A stretch of DNA of 40,849 bases from JAFGVL01 sp031553685 (GTDB taxonomy: Bacteria; Bacteroidota; Bacteroidia; Bacteroidales; Paludibacteraceae), in contig JAVBLE010000040.1 of NCBI GenBank assembly GCA_031553685.1, positions 1 through 40,849 on the forward strand. Reading direction: 5' to 3'. Every line of letters begins with the position of its first letter. Positions within the stretch are counted from its first letter, which is position 1. The notes under the pieces are model-generated. The model made no database searches, was not told where the DNA came from, and saw only the letters and a program-made list of their open reading frames with translations. The position numbers were made by a program, and so were the translations under genes. Shown here in pieces: positions 22,782 through 31,755 of this stretch.

Positions 22782-25349
22782 ATGGGAAATAAACAAAAAA
22801 TAAAACTTCTTTCAGTTCTCTTTTTTCTGATAGGTCAAGTAATTTTTGCGCAAGACGATTTCAATGTAGATTATTCGGTAAGCCCGAAGAAATACGAAAT
22901 ACAAAGCATTCGTGTAGAAGGTGCCGAAAGTTTGGATACTACCGTAGTGATCAATTTTTCGGATTTAAAAATCGGGCAAAAAATCTCTATTCCGGGAGAT
23001 GAAATAACAACTGCCGTAAAAAAATTCTGGACACAAGGATTATTCTCCGAAGTAGCCATTGCAGTGGGAAAAGTGGAGGGCGATAAGGTTTCGCTTATTA
23101 TCAAAATCAAACAATTACCTAAAATTTCGGACATCCGGTTTGATGGAGCAAAAAAATCTCAGGTAGAAGACCTGACAGCCATAATTGGACTCTCAAAAGA
23201 CGGGCAATTCACTCCCAACCTCGAAGACCAAACTCGCAATGCAATCATAAAATATTACCAGGAAAAAGGATATGACAATGTGGTGGTCAACATTGTTCCC
23301 GACAATGATATGTCGCAACCCAACTCGGTGATTGTCAACATCAATATTGAGAAAAAAGATAAGATAAAAGTACATAAAATAACGCTCGAAGGCAATCAAA
23401 ACCTTTCTAACTGGAAGATAAACCGTGCAATGAAAAAAACCAATGAGAAAGGAAAAATTATTAATATCTTCAGTACGAAAAAATATGTAAAATCACTTTA
23501 TGAAGCCGACAAAGATGCTATCATCGAAAAATATAACGAAATCGGTTACCGCGACGCCCGCATTGTAAGCGATACCGTAGTGCGACACAACGAAAAAACT
23601 GTAGATATTACCATAAAAATTGACGAAGGGAAAAAATATTATTTTGGAAGTATTAACTGGTCGGGAAATACTATTTACACAAGCGATTTTCTGACCCAAA
23701 ACCTACGCATCAAAAAAGGCGATGTGTACAACGGGAAATTGCTTAACGACCGCCTGTTCGTAGATGACGATGCAGTAGCCAATTTATATCAGGACAACGG
23801 ATATTTATTCTCCAATATTAATCCAGAAGAAACCAATATTTCGGGTGATTCCATTGATTTCAGCATGCAGGTGTACGAAGGCAGGCAAGCGGTAATTAAT
23901 AAAATTGGCATTACAGGTAATACCCGCGTTTACGAGCATGTTGTGCGCCGTGAATTGCGCACCAAACCGGGCGAACTTTATAATAAATCGGACATTATCC
24001 GCACACTTCGCGAATTGGCGCAAATGGGACTTTTCGACCCCGAAAAAATGGTGCCGGACATCAAACCTAACCCCGAAAACGGAACTGTAGATATTGAATA
24101 CCAACTCGAAACAAAATCGAGCGACCAAGTGGAGCTTTCAGCCGGATATGGTGGTTCGACAGGTATTACCGGTTCGTTGGGATTAAAGTTTACCAACTTT
24201 GCCATTCAAAACCTTTTCCGCCCAAGTACTTATCGCATTGTTCCACAAGGCGAGGGACAAACACTTAGCATACGCGGAACAACCAATGCCCGTTATTATT
24301 CATCGGCAAGCATTTCGTTCCTCGACCCCTGGTTCTTGGGAAAACGCCCGAATGCCTTTTCCGTAAGCGGATATTTCTCTACACAATCAGGTGTAAGCAA
24401 CCGGAACACAAGTGCTAATTCATATTATTCGCAATTGCTGAACGGGACACAATACCCAACCTATGACGCCGACCCCGACTCATATATCCGTACTTATGGA
24501 GCTTCTATCGGATTGGGTAAACGATTGACCTGGCCCGACGACTTTTTTGTGTTGAATACAAGTTTGAACTACCAATTATATTCGCTCAAAAACTGGAAAT
24601 ATTTTATCATGGAAAATGGTAAATCGAACAACTTCAATGTTGGTATTTCATTGAGCCGCAGTTCGATTGATAACCCATTATACACTCGTAGCGGATCGTT
24701 GTTTGGACTTTCGTTAGAAATAACGCCGCCATATTCGTTAATTAACGGCAAAGATTACTCTGACCCAAATATGCCCGATACCGAACGCTACAACTGGATT
24801 GAGTATCATAAATGGAAATTTAACTCTAAAATATTTGTGCCTCTTACACCAAACCAAAAATTGGTGCTGATGGCGCGTGCCGATTATGGATTTTTGGGTT
24901 ATTATAATCCGGATCGCCGTTCGCCGTTCCAAAACTTTGTGGTGGGAGGCGACGGATTGAGCGGTTCGTCCACTTCGTATGCTTCGGACATCATCGGGCT
25001 TCGCGGTTATGCCAGCGGTTCGCTTACTCCGCGCACTTCGAGCGGAAGCTACAATGGTAACCTATACACCCGCTTGACAATGGAACTCCGCTATCCACTC
25101 GTTACCGAAGGAGCAACCACTATTTATGCCCTGGCATTTGTTGAAGGAGGTAACTGTTGGTCTGATTTTTATCAATTCAATCCGTTTGATGTAAAGCGGG
25201 CTGCAGGCGTAGGTGTGCGTGTATTCCTTCCAATGCTCGGTTTGCTGGGGGTTGACTGGGGCTACGGATTTGATATGGTTGGCAACGCAACAAGAATTTC
25301 GCAATATGGTGGCAGCCGGTTTAACTTCATTATCGGGCAAGAATTTTAA
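22782..25349 (+). CDS. bamA: outer membrane assembly factor BamA (Omp85)
   Basis: 855 aa. Signal peptide (to about FAQ, residue 24), five POTRA domains (about 37-445), then the 16-stranded barrel. Marks include VRRELRTKPGELYNKSDI in the fifth POTRA, GGSTGITGSLGLKFTNFAI at the barrel start, the GLRGYASG segment (equivalent of the conserved VRGF/Y of loop 6) and a terminal Phe (FIIGQEF). It folds and inserts beta-barrel proteins into the outer membrane and is essential. Slightly longer than E. coli BamA (810 aa), as usual for Bacteroidota. Next to the two Skp-like chaperones that deliver its clients. Confidence 0.96.
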   Translation: MGNKQKIKLLSVLFFLIGQVIFAQDDFNVDYSVSPKKYEIQSIRVEGAESLDTTVVINFSDLKIGQKISIPGDEITTAVKKFWTQGLFSEVAIAVGKVEGDKVSLIIKIKQLPKISDIRFDGAKKSQVEDLTAIIGLSKDGQFTPNLEDQTRNAIIKYYQEKGYDNVVVNIVPDNDMSQPNSVIVNINIEKKDKIKVHKITLEGNQNLSNWKINRAMKKTNEKGKIINIFSTKKYVKSLYEADKDAIIEKYNEIGYRDARIVSDTVVRHNEKTVDITIKIDEGKKYYFGSINWSGNTIYTSDFLTQNLRIKKGDVYNGKLLNDRLFVDDDAVANLYQDNGYLFSNINPEETNISGDSIDFSMQVYEGRQAVINKIGITGNTRVYEHVVRRELRTKPGELYNKSDIIRTLRELAQMGLFDPEKMVPDIKPNPENGTVDIEYQLETKSSDQVELSAGYGGSTGITGSLGLKFTNFAIQNLFRPSTYRIVPQGEGQTLSIRGTTNARYYSSASISFLDPWFLGKRPNAFSVSGYFSTQSGVSNRNTSANSYYSQLLNGTQYPTYDADPDSYIRTYGASIGLGKRLTWPDDFFVLNTSLNYQLYSLKNWKYFIMENGKSNNFNVGISLSRSSIDNPLYTRSGSLFGLSLEITPPYSLINGKDYSDPNMPDTERYNWIEYHKWKFNSKIFVPLTPNQKLVLMARADYGFLGYYNPDRRSPFQNFVVGGDGLSGSSTSYASDIIGLRGYASGSLTPRTSSGSYNGNLYTRLTMELRYPLVTEGATTIYALAFVEGGNCWSDFYQFNPFDVKRAAGVGVRVFLPMLGLLGVDWGYGFDMVGNATRISQYGGSRFNFIIGQEF

Positions 25350-25421
25350 AGGAAACTATTTTTAATGATATGAAAATCAATGATTATTTATGCAAAATCA
25401 ATATTTCTACTTCATTATTAA

Positions 25422-25452
25422 TTGATAATTAAACATTAATCTGTTATCTTTG
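25422..25452 (+). promoter_or_regulatory. promoter of the skp pair
   Basis: -33 TTG (25422-25424), 20 nt, -7 TATCTTTG (25445-25452), 45 nt before the first skp. It suggests that the chaperone genes can be expressed apart from bamA. Confidence 0.6.
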
Positions 25453-25497
25453 GCAAAATATTTGTCAAGAATTTAAATCACTATAAATTTAAAAAAC

Positions 25498-26013
25498 ATG
25501 AAAAAGCTATTTATCAGTTTGAGCTTACTAATAGCCTCGATAACAATGGCTAACGCTCAAAAATTTGCGATAGTGGATATGGATTATATCCTGAAAAATA
25601 TTCCCGCTTACGAGTCGGCTTCCGAACAGCTTGACCAAGTGTCGAAAAAATGGCAAAAAGAAGTGGAAACTTCGGCTAAAGAAGCCGAAACGCTGTACAA
25701 AAACTACCAAACCGAGTTGGTATTCCTTTCGGCCGAAATGAAAACCAAACGCGAAAATGAAATTGTAGAAAAAGAAAAAGCCACCCAGGAATTGAAACGC
25801 AAATATTTCGGTCAAGATGGAGAGTTGTACAAAAAACGCGAAAGCCTGATGAAACCTATTCAAGACGAGGTGTATGGAGCTGTCAAAGGCATTTCGGAAG
25901 AAAAAGGCTACCAGCTTATTTTTGACAAAGCTTCAAGCATGAATTTTATCTATGCTTCGCCAAAAATTGATATTAGCGAGGAGGTTTTGACCAAACTCGG
26001 TTATGCAAAATAA
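25498..26013 (+). CDS. Skp/OmpH-family periplasmic chaperone (copy 1)
   Basis: 171 aa. Signal peptide MKKLFISLSLLIASITMANAQ, then the OmpH fold: a short strand (KFAIVDMDYILKNIPAYESA), two long charged coiled-coil helices (about 40-125, rich in Lys/Glu) and a C-terminal strand with YQLIFDKAS. The trimer holds unfolded outer-membrane proteins in its coiled-coil tentacles and passes them to BamA. Followed after 33 bp by a second member. Confidence 0.92.
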   Translation: MKKLFISLSLLIASITMANAQKFAIVDMDYILKNIPAYESASEQLDQVSKKWQKEVETSAKEAETLYKNYQTELVFLSAEMKTKRENEIVEKEKATQELKRKYFGQDGELYKKRESLMKPIQDEVYGAVKGISEEKGYQLIFDKASSMNFIYASPKIDISEEVLTKLGYAK

Positions 26014-26046
26014 ATCGTAAATTATAATTAAATCCAAATAAACAGT

Positions 26047-26610
26047 ATGTTGAAAAAGTTATTAGTAGCAGTGCTATGCCTATTACCGATCGGTTTGATA
26101 GCGCAAGATTTGAAATTCGGACATGTAAATTCGCAAGAAGTGTTGATGAATTTGCCGCAAATGAAAGACATCCAAGCTAAATTGGAAAAAATGGCAAAGG
26201 ATTATGAAACAGAATTGACCGCAAAAAGCGAAGAGTATGAAAAGAAAATGAAAGAATTTTTAGACCCTAAAAATGAAAATATCGACCCATTACTCAAACA
26301 AAGTCGCCAAAAAGATTTGATCGATTTGGAAGCTAAAATTGATAATATCAAACAAGCCGCTCAAGAGCAATTGCAAAGAGAGCAAGCCAAACAAATCGAA
26401 CCAATAATTACCATGGCTAAAGACGAAATCAATGCTATTGGGAAAGAAAAAGGGTTTATTTATATTTTTGATATCAGTGCAGGTGGAGCTGTAGTGTATG
26501 CTTCGGACAAGAGCGAAGATATTACGCCACTTTTGAAACAACGCTTGGAAGGAAAGACTCCTCCAAAACCAACAACTACAACCAAACCGGCAACTGGAAC
26601 AAGAAAATAA
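26047..26610 (+). CDS. Skp/OmpH-family periplasmic chaperone (copy 2)
   Basis: 187 aa. Signal peptide MLKKLLVAVLCLLPIGLIAQ, then the same fold as the preceding gene (KFGHVNSQEVLMNLPQM, coiled-coil helices to about 130, GFIYIFDISAGGAVVYAS). It differs by a low-complexity Pro/Thr/Lys tail (PPKPTTTTKPATGTRK) after the folded part. Two adjacent Skp homologues after bamA are usual in Bacteroidota; their division of labour is not known. A terminator follows. Confidence 0.92.
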   Translation: MLKKLLVAVLCLLPIGLIAQDLKFGHVNSQEVLMNLPQMKDIQAKLEKMAKDYETELTAKSEEYEKKMKEFLDPKNENIDPLLKQSRQKDLIDLEAKIDNIKQAAQEQLQREQAKQIEPIITMAKDEINAIGKEKGFIYIFDISAGGAVVYASDKSEDITPLLKQRLEGKTPPKPTTTTKPATGTRK

Positions 26611-26635
26611 AAATTTGAACATCACAAATTTCAAG

Positions 26636-26664
26636 AAAGGACAGTAAAAAGCTGTCCTTTTTTT
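26636..26664 (+). terminator. terminator of the bamA-skp block
   Basis: AAAGGACAG (26636-26644) pairs with CTGTCCTTT (26652-26660), followed by seven T. It separates the skp pair from murI. Confidence 0.85.
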
Positions 26665-26711
26665 GTTATATATCAAAAAAAATAAGCCAAATTTGTATTA
26701 TAAATTAAAAA

Positions 26712-27548
26712 ATGATGAACTTTTCTCAAAAACCTGCCCCTATAGGCTTATTCGATTCGGGATACGGTGGACTCACCATTTTGAATGAAATTCGCCGTTA
26801 TTTGCCCGAATATGATTTTATTTATTTGGGGGATAATGCCCGAACGCCTTACGGAAACCGTTCGTTCGATGTGGTATATGAGTTTACGCTGCAATGTGTA
26901 ACCCGATTGTTTGAAATGGGTTGCCATTTGGTGGTTTTGGCATGTAATACAGCTTCGGCAAAGGCGTTGCGCAACATTCAACAGAACGATTTGCAACATT
27001 TAGACCCTACGCGCCGTGTGTTGGGTGTGATACGCCCAACCATCGAAGAAATAGGTCTTTACACAAAAACGAATCGTGTGGGGCTTATGGCAACTGTCGG
27101 AACGGTGCAATCGGAGTCGTATCCGCTGGAGATTAAGAAATTGTTCCCGAAAGTGAAATTGTCGGCACAGGCTTGTCCGATGTGGGTGCCGCTTATCGAG
27201 AACGGCGAATATAACTCGGATGGGGCTGATTATTTTGTGAAAAAATATGTGGACGAATTGCTTGAAAAAGATCCGGAAATAGATACGATTATTCTGGGTT
27301 GTACTCACTATCCGTTATTGTTGGAAAAAATACGGAAATATGTACCTGATCATATTTCGCTCATATCGCAAGGCGAGTGGGTGGCAAAATCGCTAAAAGA
27401 TTATCTGGTTCGTCATCCTGAAATAGATAATAGATGTACAAAGAACAGTACTGTGCAATATTTCACCACCGAATCGGTAGAACGGTTTACGGCTTCGGCT
27501 TCTATTTTTTTGCATAAAAAGATCGATGCGAAAAGGATAAAGTTATAA
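26712..27548 (+). CDS. murI: glutamate racemase
   Basis: 278 aa (two adjacent ATGs at 26712 and 26715; either may be used). Converts L- to D-glutamate for peptidoglycan in the cytoplasm. The motifs are complete: GLFDSGYGG (12-20), the first catalytic Cys78 in LACNTASA, and the second Cys in LGCTHYPLL. DNARTPYG completes the substrate site. It closes the conserved porG-to-murI gene order. A 600-bp repeat-rich gap follows. Confidence 0.95.
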   Translation: MMNFSQKPAPIGLFDSGYGGLTILNEIRRYLPEYDFIYLGDNARTPYGNRSFDVVYEFTLQCVTRLFEMGCHLVVLACNTASAKALRNIQQNDLQHLDPTRRVLGVIRPTIEEIGLYTKTNRVGLMATVGTVQSESYPLEIKKLFPKVKLSAQACPMWVPLIENGEYNSDGADYFVKKYVDELLEKDPEIDTIILGCTHYPLLLEKIRKYVPDHISLISQGEWVAKSLKDYLVRHPEIDNRCTKNSTVQYFTTESVERFTASASIFLHKKIDAKRIKL

Positions 27549-27574
27549 CTTTGTGAGATTATTCAATATATTAG

Positions 27575-27891
27575 GAGTAATACAAATTTATGTTGAAGTA
27601 GGAGGATAATACTTACAAGTAGCGGCATAATACTTATAAGTTCCAAGCCGATACCTGCAAGTACAGAAACAATACTTACAAGTATCCAGCCAGTTTTTGT
27701 TAAATATTGAAAAAAACTTATAAGTACTGAGGCTGTATAGATAAGTACCGGCGTAGTATTAATAAGTACTGCCACAATACTAATGAGTACTGCCACAGTA
27801 CTAATAAATACTACGATAGTACTTATCAGTACTATCGCAATATAAATAAGTACTAAGGCGTAATTTGCAAATATTGGAGTAATATAAGTAG
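27575..27891. repeat. degenerate 21-bp tandem repeat of TACTTATAAGTA-type palindromes
   Basis: About twelve copies of a palindromic word close to TACTTATAAGTA (examples: TACTTACAAGTA, ACTTATAAGT, ATTAATAAGTACTGCCACAA, TACTTATCAGTACT). In the right half (27755-27850) they recur every 21 bp, about two helical turns. The left half is looser with a 20-bp interruption. On the minus strand one frame repeats Val-Leu-Ile every 7 codons, but it has no ATG start. There is no CRISPR-like exact repeat. Confidence 0.7.
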
Positions 27892-27978
27892 GGATTCATA
27901 CAGTGAAATAACAGTCGTGATTCTGTAAATCTGTGCCGACAGGGAAAGAACTGATACAGGATACCCCGCTAATGCGCG

Positions 27979-28048
27979 ATTGTATCGCGTGGTAACTAAA
28001 ATAAGTTTGGAATAAAGGTTATAAAATAAAAATGCCACGCGATACAAT
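27979..28048. repeat. 14-bp inverted repeat
   Basis: ATTGTATCGCGTGG (27979-27992) pairs exactly with CCACGCGATACAAT (28035-28048) across a 42-nt spacer. No gene is seen between 27892 and 28088. Confidence 0.6.
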
Positions 28049-28088
28049 TGTGCAGCAGCGAGGCACTAAGATTTTATTATAAAAAAAC

Positions 28089-28121
28089 AAAAAGGTATGA
28101 GTTGCACACTCATACCTTTTT
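28089..28121 (+). terminator. terminator hairpin before the glucan phosphorylase gene
   Basis: 13-bp perfect stem (28089-28101 with 28109-28121, AAAAAGGTATGAG / CTCATACCTTTTT), 7-nt loop. The T-tract is part of the right arm. It could end transcripts from murI or the repeat region. The glucan phosphorylase promoter starts in its loop. Confidence 0.7.
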
Positions 28122-28132
28122 GTGTATTTTTG
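28102..28132 (+). promoter_or_regulatory. promoter of the glucan phosphorylase gene
   Basis: -33 TTG (28102-28104), 20 nt, -7 TATTTTTG (28125-28132), 27 nt before the start codon. It overlaps the terminator hairpin. Confidence 0.55.
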
Positions 28133-28159
28133 CAACTTGTGTCCAAAAATTTATATAAA

Positions 28160-30706
28160 ATGAAAGTAGAAACAAGTAAAACCAATCAACCTAATTGGAA
28201 AGAAATCAATGTGATTTCGCGTGTACCTAAAGAGCTTGAGAAATTACAAGAAATGTCATATAATATCTGGTGGACTTGGAACGACGATTTAACCGATTTG
28301 TTGACCGAGTTAGACCAGGACCTGTTTAAAAAATGTTCGTTCAATCCCGTACTTTTTCTGGAACGGTTGAATTATGAAAAAATGGAGGAAACTGCCAAAG
28401 ATGGTTCATTTATCAAAAAGATGGATGCTATCTATGCGCAATTTCGCGCGTATATGGATGTGAAACCGGATCCGGCTAAACCTGCCGTTGCTTATTTCAG
28501 CATGGAATATGGTTTGACCGAAATCCTTAAAATATATTCGGGTGGTTTGGGTGTGCTTGCCGGCGATTATCTCAAAGAAGCCAGCGATTGCAACATTGAT
28601 ATGACTGCAATCGGATTTTTGTACCGTTATGGTTATTTTACCCAAAAGCTTTCGACCGAAGGGCAACAGTTGGCGATTTATGATTCGCAATTATTCAGCC
28701 AGTTGCCACTTGAAGCCGTAAAAGATGAAACCGGCGCACAAATGGTCATCGAAGTACCATTCCATGATCGCATTGTATACGCTAACCTTTGGCGTGTAAA
28801 TGTAGGACGCATTGCTCTTTATTTGCTCGACACCGATACAATGCTCAACAGCGAATACGATCGTCCTATTACGGCACAGCTTTATGGCGGCGACTGGGAA
28901 AACCGCTTGAAACAAGAATATTTGCTTGGCGTGGGCGGGATATACACTTTGAAACGCTTGGGCATTGAAAAACAAGTATATCATTGCAACGAAGGACATG
29001 CAGCACTTATCAATGCGCAACGCTTGGTGGACTATGTGCATGCAGGTTTGAAATTCAACGAAGCAATAGAGGTGGTTAAAAGTAGCGCTTTGTACACTGT
29101 ACATACGCCAGTTCCTGCAGGACACGATAGTTTTGATGAAGGATTGTTTCACAAATATATGAACGCTTTCCCCGAAAAATTGGGCATCACTTGGGAACGG
29201 TTTATGGATTTGGGTCGCGAGCACGAAAAGTTCAGTATGAGCGTGTTTGCCTGCAATACCTGCCAGGAAGTAAACGGCGTGAGCTGGTTGCACGGAAAGG
29301 TTTCGCAAGAAATGTTCCAACCGATTTGGGACGGATATTTTGCTGAAGAGTTGCATGTAAGCTATGTTACCAACGGTGTTCACCTGCCAACCTGGGCTGC
29401 CGGTGCATGGAAAAAATTATATTCTAGAGCGCTTGGCGCCGATTATATTTATGACCAATCGAATATGGCTATTTGGGATAAAATTTACCAAGTGCCCGAC
29501 GAAGAGATTTGGAAAACCCGTATCGAACTGAAAAAGAAACTGATAGAATATATCCGTTCGACCATTCAAAAGAAATGGGCGAAAAATCAGGATAGCCCCG
29601 AAACAATCCTCGAAGCGGTCAGTGCCATCAATCCAAACGCACTGATCATTGGTTTTGGACGCCGCTTTGCAACCTATAAACGCGCGCACCTTTTGTTTAC
29701 CGATTTAGACCGTTTGGCTCGGATCGTAAACAATCCGAACTATCCGGTACAATTCCTTTATACCGGAAAAGCCCACCCTGCTGATGGTGCCGGACAAGGA
29801 TTGATTAAACGCATTGTCGAAATATCGAAAATGCCTCAATTTATTGGTAAAATTATCTTCCTCGAAAACTATGATATGCGTTTAGCAAAACGCTTGGTAT
29901 CGGGTGTCGATGTATGGTTGAACACGCCAACACGCCCACAGGAAGCATCCGGTACTTCGGGCGAAAAGGCTCAAATGAACGGTGTGCTTAACTTCTCGGT
30001 GCTCGATGGCTGGTGGCTCGAAGGCTATGTGAAAGGAGCCGGTTGGGCGCTTACCGACAAGCAAACTTTTGAAAACACGGCTGATCAGGACAAATTGGAT
30101 GCATTGACTATTTATTCGATGCTTGAGAATGATATTGTACCAATGTACTATGCCCGCAACAGCAAAGGATACTCGCCGGAATGGGTGCAAACGATCAAAA
30201 ACTCGATTGCGAAAATTACCCCCCGTTACACAACCAAACGCATGTTGGACGATTATATCGCCAAATTCTACAACAAACTGGCTCTGCGTGGGGCTTCACT
30301 TCATGCCAATAAATTTGCCAAAGCCAAAGAAATTGCAGCATGGAAACAAAAAATTGCCTCCATGTGGGATCAGATTGAAGTTACAAGCCTCAACATCCCT
30401 GAAAAGATGATGCAATTGCCGCAGGTAGGCGAAGATTATATACTTACAGCCGAAATCGATGTGAAAGACACACATGAAAAAGGGATTGGTTTAGAACTTG
30501 TAGTTACTTATCAAGATGATAAAAATGTAATGCGCATCCACGAAGTGGAAGAATTCCAATTGGTAAAAACCGATGGCTCAAAAATGTCATTCAACCTTGA
30601 TTACCGCTTGAATACCGGCGGCGTTTATAAATTTGCCGTGCGCATGTTCCCTAAAAACGAAGAGTTAGCACATCGCCAAGATTTTAGTTATGTGCGTTGG
30701 ATCTAA
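28160..30706 (+). CDS. glgP: alpha-glucan phosphorylase (GT35, DUF3417 type)
   Basis: 848 aa from ATG at 28160. An upstream in-frame start runs back through the terminator and promoter and is rejected. Cytoplasmic PLP enzyme that releases glucose-1-phosphate from glycogen or maltodextrin. The N-terminal DUF3417 segment (ELEKLQEMSYNIWWTWNDD) and the short alpha-glucan-family layout differ from the E. coli type. Marks are AYFSMEYGL, YHCNEGHAAL, TVHTPVPAGHD, VLNFSVLDGWW and the PLP-lysine region EASGTSGEKAQMNG. With the GYS-type glycogen synthase 3.4 kb downstream it supports storage-glycogen turnover. Confidence 0.95.
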   Translation: MKVETSKTNQPNWKEINVISRVPKELEKLQEMSYNIWWTWNDDLTDLLTELDQDLFKKCSFNPVLFLERLNYEKMEETAKDGSFIKKMDAIYAQFRAYMDVKPDPAKPAVAYFSMEYGLTEILKIYSGGLGVLAGDYLKEASDCNIDMTAIGFLYRYGYFTQKLSTEGQQLAIYDSQLFSQLPLEAVKDETGAQMVIEVPFHDRIVYANLWRVNVGRIALYLLDTDTMLNSEYDRPITAQLYGGDWENRLKQEYLLGVGGIYTLKRLGIEKQVYHCNEGHAALINAQRLVDYVHAGLKFNEAIEVVKSSALYTVHTPVPAGHDSFDEGLFHKYMNAFPEKLGITWERFMDLGREHEKFSMSVFACNTCQEVNGVSWLHGKVSQEMFQPIWDGYFAEELHVSYVTNGVHLPTWAAGAWKKLYSRALGADYIYDQSNMAIWDKIYQVPDEEIWKTRIELKKKLIEYIRSTIQKKWAKNQDSPETILEAVSAINPNALIIGFGRRFATYKRAHLLFTDLDRLARIVNNPNYPVQFLYTGKAHPADGAGQGLIKRIVEISKMPQFIGKIIFLENYDMRLAKRLVSGVDVWLNTPTRPQEASGTSGEKAQMNGVLNFSVLDGWWLEGYVKGAGWALTDKQTFENTADQDKLDALTIYSMLENDIVPMYYARNSKGYSPEWVQTIKNSIAKITPRYTTKRMLDDYIAKFYNKLALRGASLHANKFAKAKEIAAWKQKIASMWDQIEVTSLNIPEKMMQLPQVGEDYILTAEIDVKDTHEKGIGLELVVTYQDDKNVMRIHEVEEFQLVKTDGSKMSFNLDYRLNTGGVYKFAVRMFPKNEELAHRQDFSYVRWI

Positions 30707-30729
30707 GATTATCTTTATCCTTTAAATAG

Positions 30730-30763
30730 AAAACTCAGATGGTGTTGGCTGTCTGAGTTTTTT
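30730..30763 (+). terminator. terminator of the glucan phosphorylase gene
   Basis: AAAACTCAGA (30730-30739) pairs with TCTGAGTTTT (30752-30761), followed by T. It lies 23 bp after the stop codon. Confidence 0.8.
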
Positions 30764-30860
30764 ATTTTGCTTCAAATAAAATTTAGAGATTATACTGGAT
30801 TAACGGTTTATGTATTAAATTTGAAAAATTAATCTTTTAAAAACTTTACCAACTTAAAAA

Positions 30861-31322
30861 ATGGCAGTAGTATATTTAGGATTAGGCTCTAACTTGGGCG
30901 ATAAAGCCGGAAATTTATTTTTTGCAACAGAGGAAATTGCAAGAAAAATTGGAGATATCCGCGCAAAATCAAATACGATAGAAACGGATTCGTGGGGATT
31001 TGTATCGAAAAATCGGTTTATAAATATGGTCGTTTGTGTAGAAACAGACCTTTCGCCCGAAGAATTATTACGAATTTGCCAGGAAATCGAATTTGCTTCC
31101 GGACGGATTGAAAAATCCTGTTGTGCCATTTATGCCGACCGCATCTTGGATATTGATATTTTATACTATGACAATGAAATTATTCAAACAGAACTGCTCA
31201 TAGTTCCGCATCCATCTATTGCCAAGCGAAACTTTGTTCTTATTCCTATGTGCGAAATTGCTCCTGATTTTACAGACCCTGTGTCAGGAAAAACGATGAA
31301 GGAGTTGTTGTCTGAACTATGA
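30861..31322 (+). CDS. folK: 6-hydroxymethyl-7,8-dihydropterin pyrophosphokinase
   Basis: 153 aa. Transfers pyrophosphate from ATP to 6-hydroxymethyl-dihydropterin in folate synthesis (cytoplasm). VYLGLGSNLGDK (4-15) is the family start. NRFINMVV and the metal-binding DRILDIDILYYD (Asp in LDIDIL) are clear, followed by VPHPSIAKRNFVLIPM. Length is normal for a single-domain HPPK. One Cys pair (SCCAIYADR) occurs where most members have xxWGPRxxDLD-type residues, a local variation. Stands alone on the + strand. Confidence 0.94.
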   Translation: MAVVYLGLGSNLGDKAGNLFFATEEIARKIGDIRAKSNTIETDSWGFVSKNRFINMVVCVETDLSPEELLRICQEIEFASGRIEKSCCAIYADRILDIDILYYDNEIIQTELLIVPHPSIAKRNFVLIPMCEIAPDFTDPVSGKTMKELLSEL

Positions 31323-31351
31323 AAAACAAAATGTTATTTCTTTTTGCCCCT

Positions 31352-31549
31352 TAGTACATGACAAAAATTAAAAGAACAATACAAAAGCAAAAAAAGTGCC
31401 GTCATTGCAGGCTTGACCCGCAATCGCAAAAGACTCATTAATATTGCTTTTGCGATGTCTCCACGGCACTCCTCGTGTCTCGTCGTTTTGGTCGACATGA
31501 CGATATTTTTATTGATTAAGGATTAAAATTTATTTTTTGTCATGTGCTA
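31352..31549. mobile_element. MITE-like element, 198 bp
   Basis: Ends TAGTACATGACAAAAA (31352-31367) and TTTTTGTCATGTGCTA (31534-31549) are inverted repeats with one mismatch. The inside carries the ~115-bp repeat also found at 12728-12850 (GCAGGCTTGACCCGCAATCG, TTTTGCGATGTCTC, ATGACGATA). No coding capacity. Confidence 0.6.
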
Positions 31550-31569
31550 AGCTTTTTGCCTGAAAATAA

Positions 31570-31752
31570 AAACTCTACCCAATCGTTTGTGTATTTAAAA
31601 TATGGGACATTTTAATTTAAAATCGATGGGGTAGAGACCATTTAATTTCTCAAAGGTTTAGGGTCGTTTTCTGAACTCCGGTAGATGTTTCCGAACCAAC
31701 CTTATCCAACTTCCGAATATGTTGAGAATAAAAACCCTAACCTTATTTGAGA
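31570..31752. repeat. imperfect inverted repeats downstream of the ThiF-like gene
   Basis: CTCTACCCAATCG (about 31573-31585) opposes CGATGGGGTAGAG (about 31624-31636) with one mismatch. TTTCTCAAAGGTTTAGGGT (31647-31665) opposes ACCCTAACCTTATTTGAGAA (31731-31750). The latter may serve as a terminator for the minus-strand operon. No gene is seen. Confidence 0.5.
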
Positions 31753-31755
31753 AAT

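Noticed and set aside
27563..27796. Minus-strand open frame with a Val-Leu-Ile heptad repeat
   Set aside because: It has only a GTG-type start inside the repeat, and upstream the frame closes without an ATG. The periodicity follows from a 21-bp DNA repeat. No ribosome-binding or protein-like context.
27575..27891. Possible CRISPR array
   Set aside because: Units are degenerate, palindromic and 21 bp long without unique spacers of constant length; no cas gene is present.
28097..28159. Upstream start for the glucan phosphorylase
   Set aside because: The extra codons run through a terminator hairpin and the promoter; homology-like sequence begins at MKVETSK.
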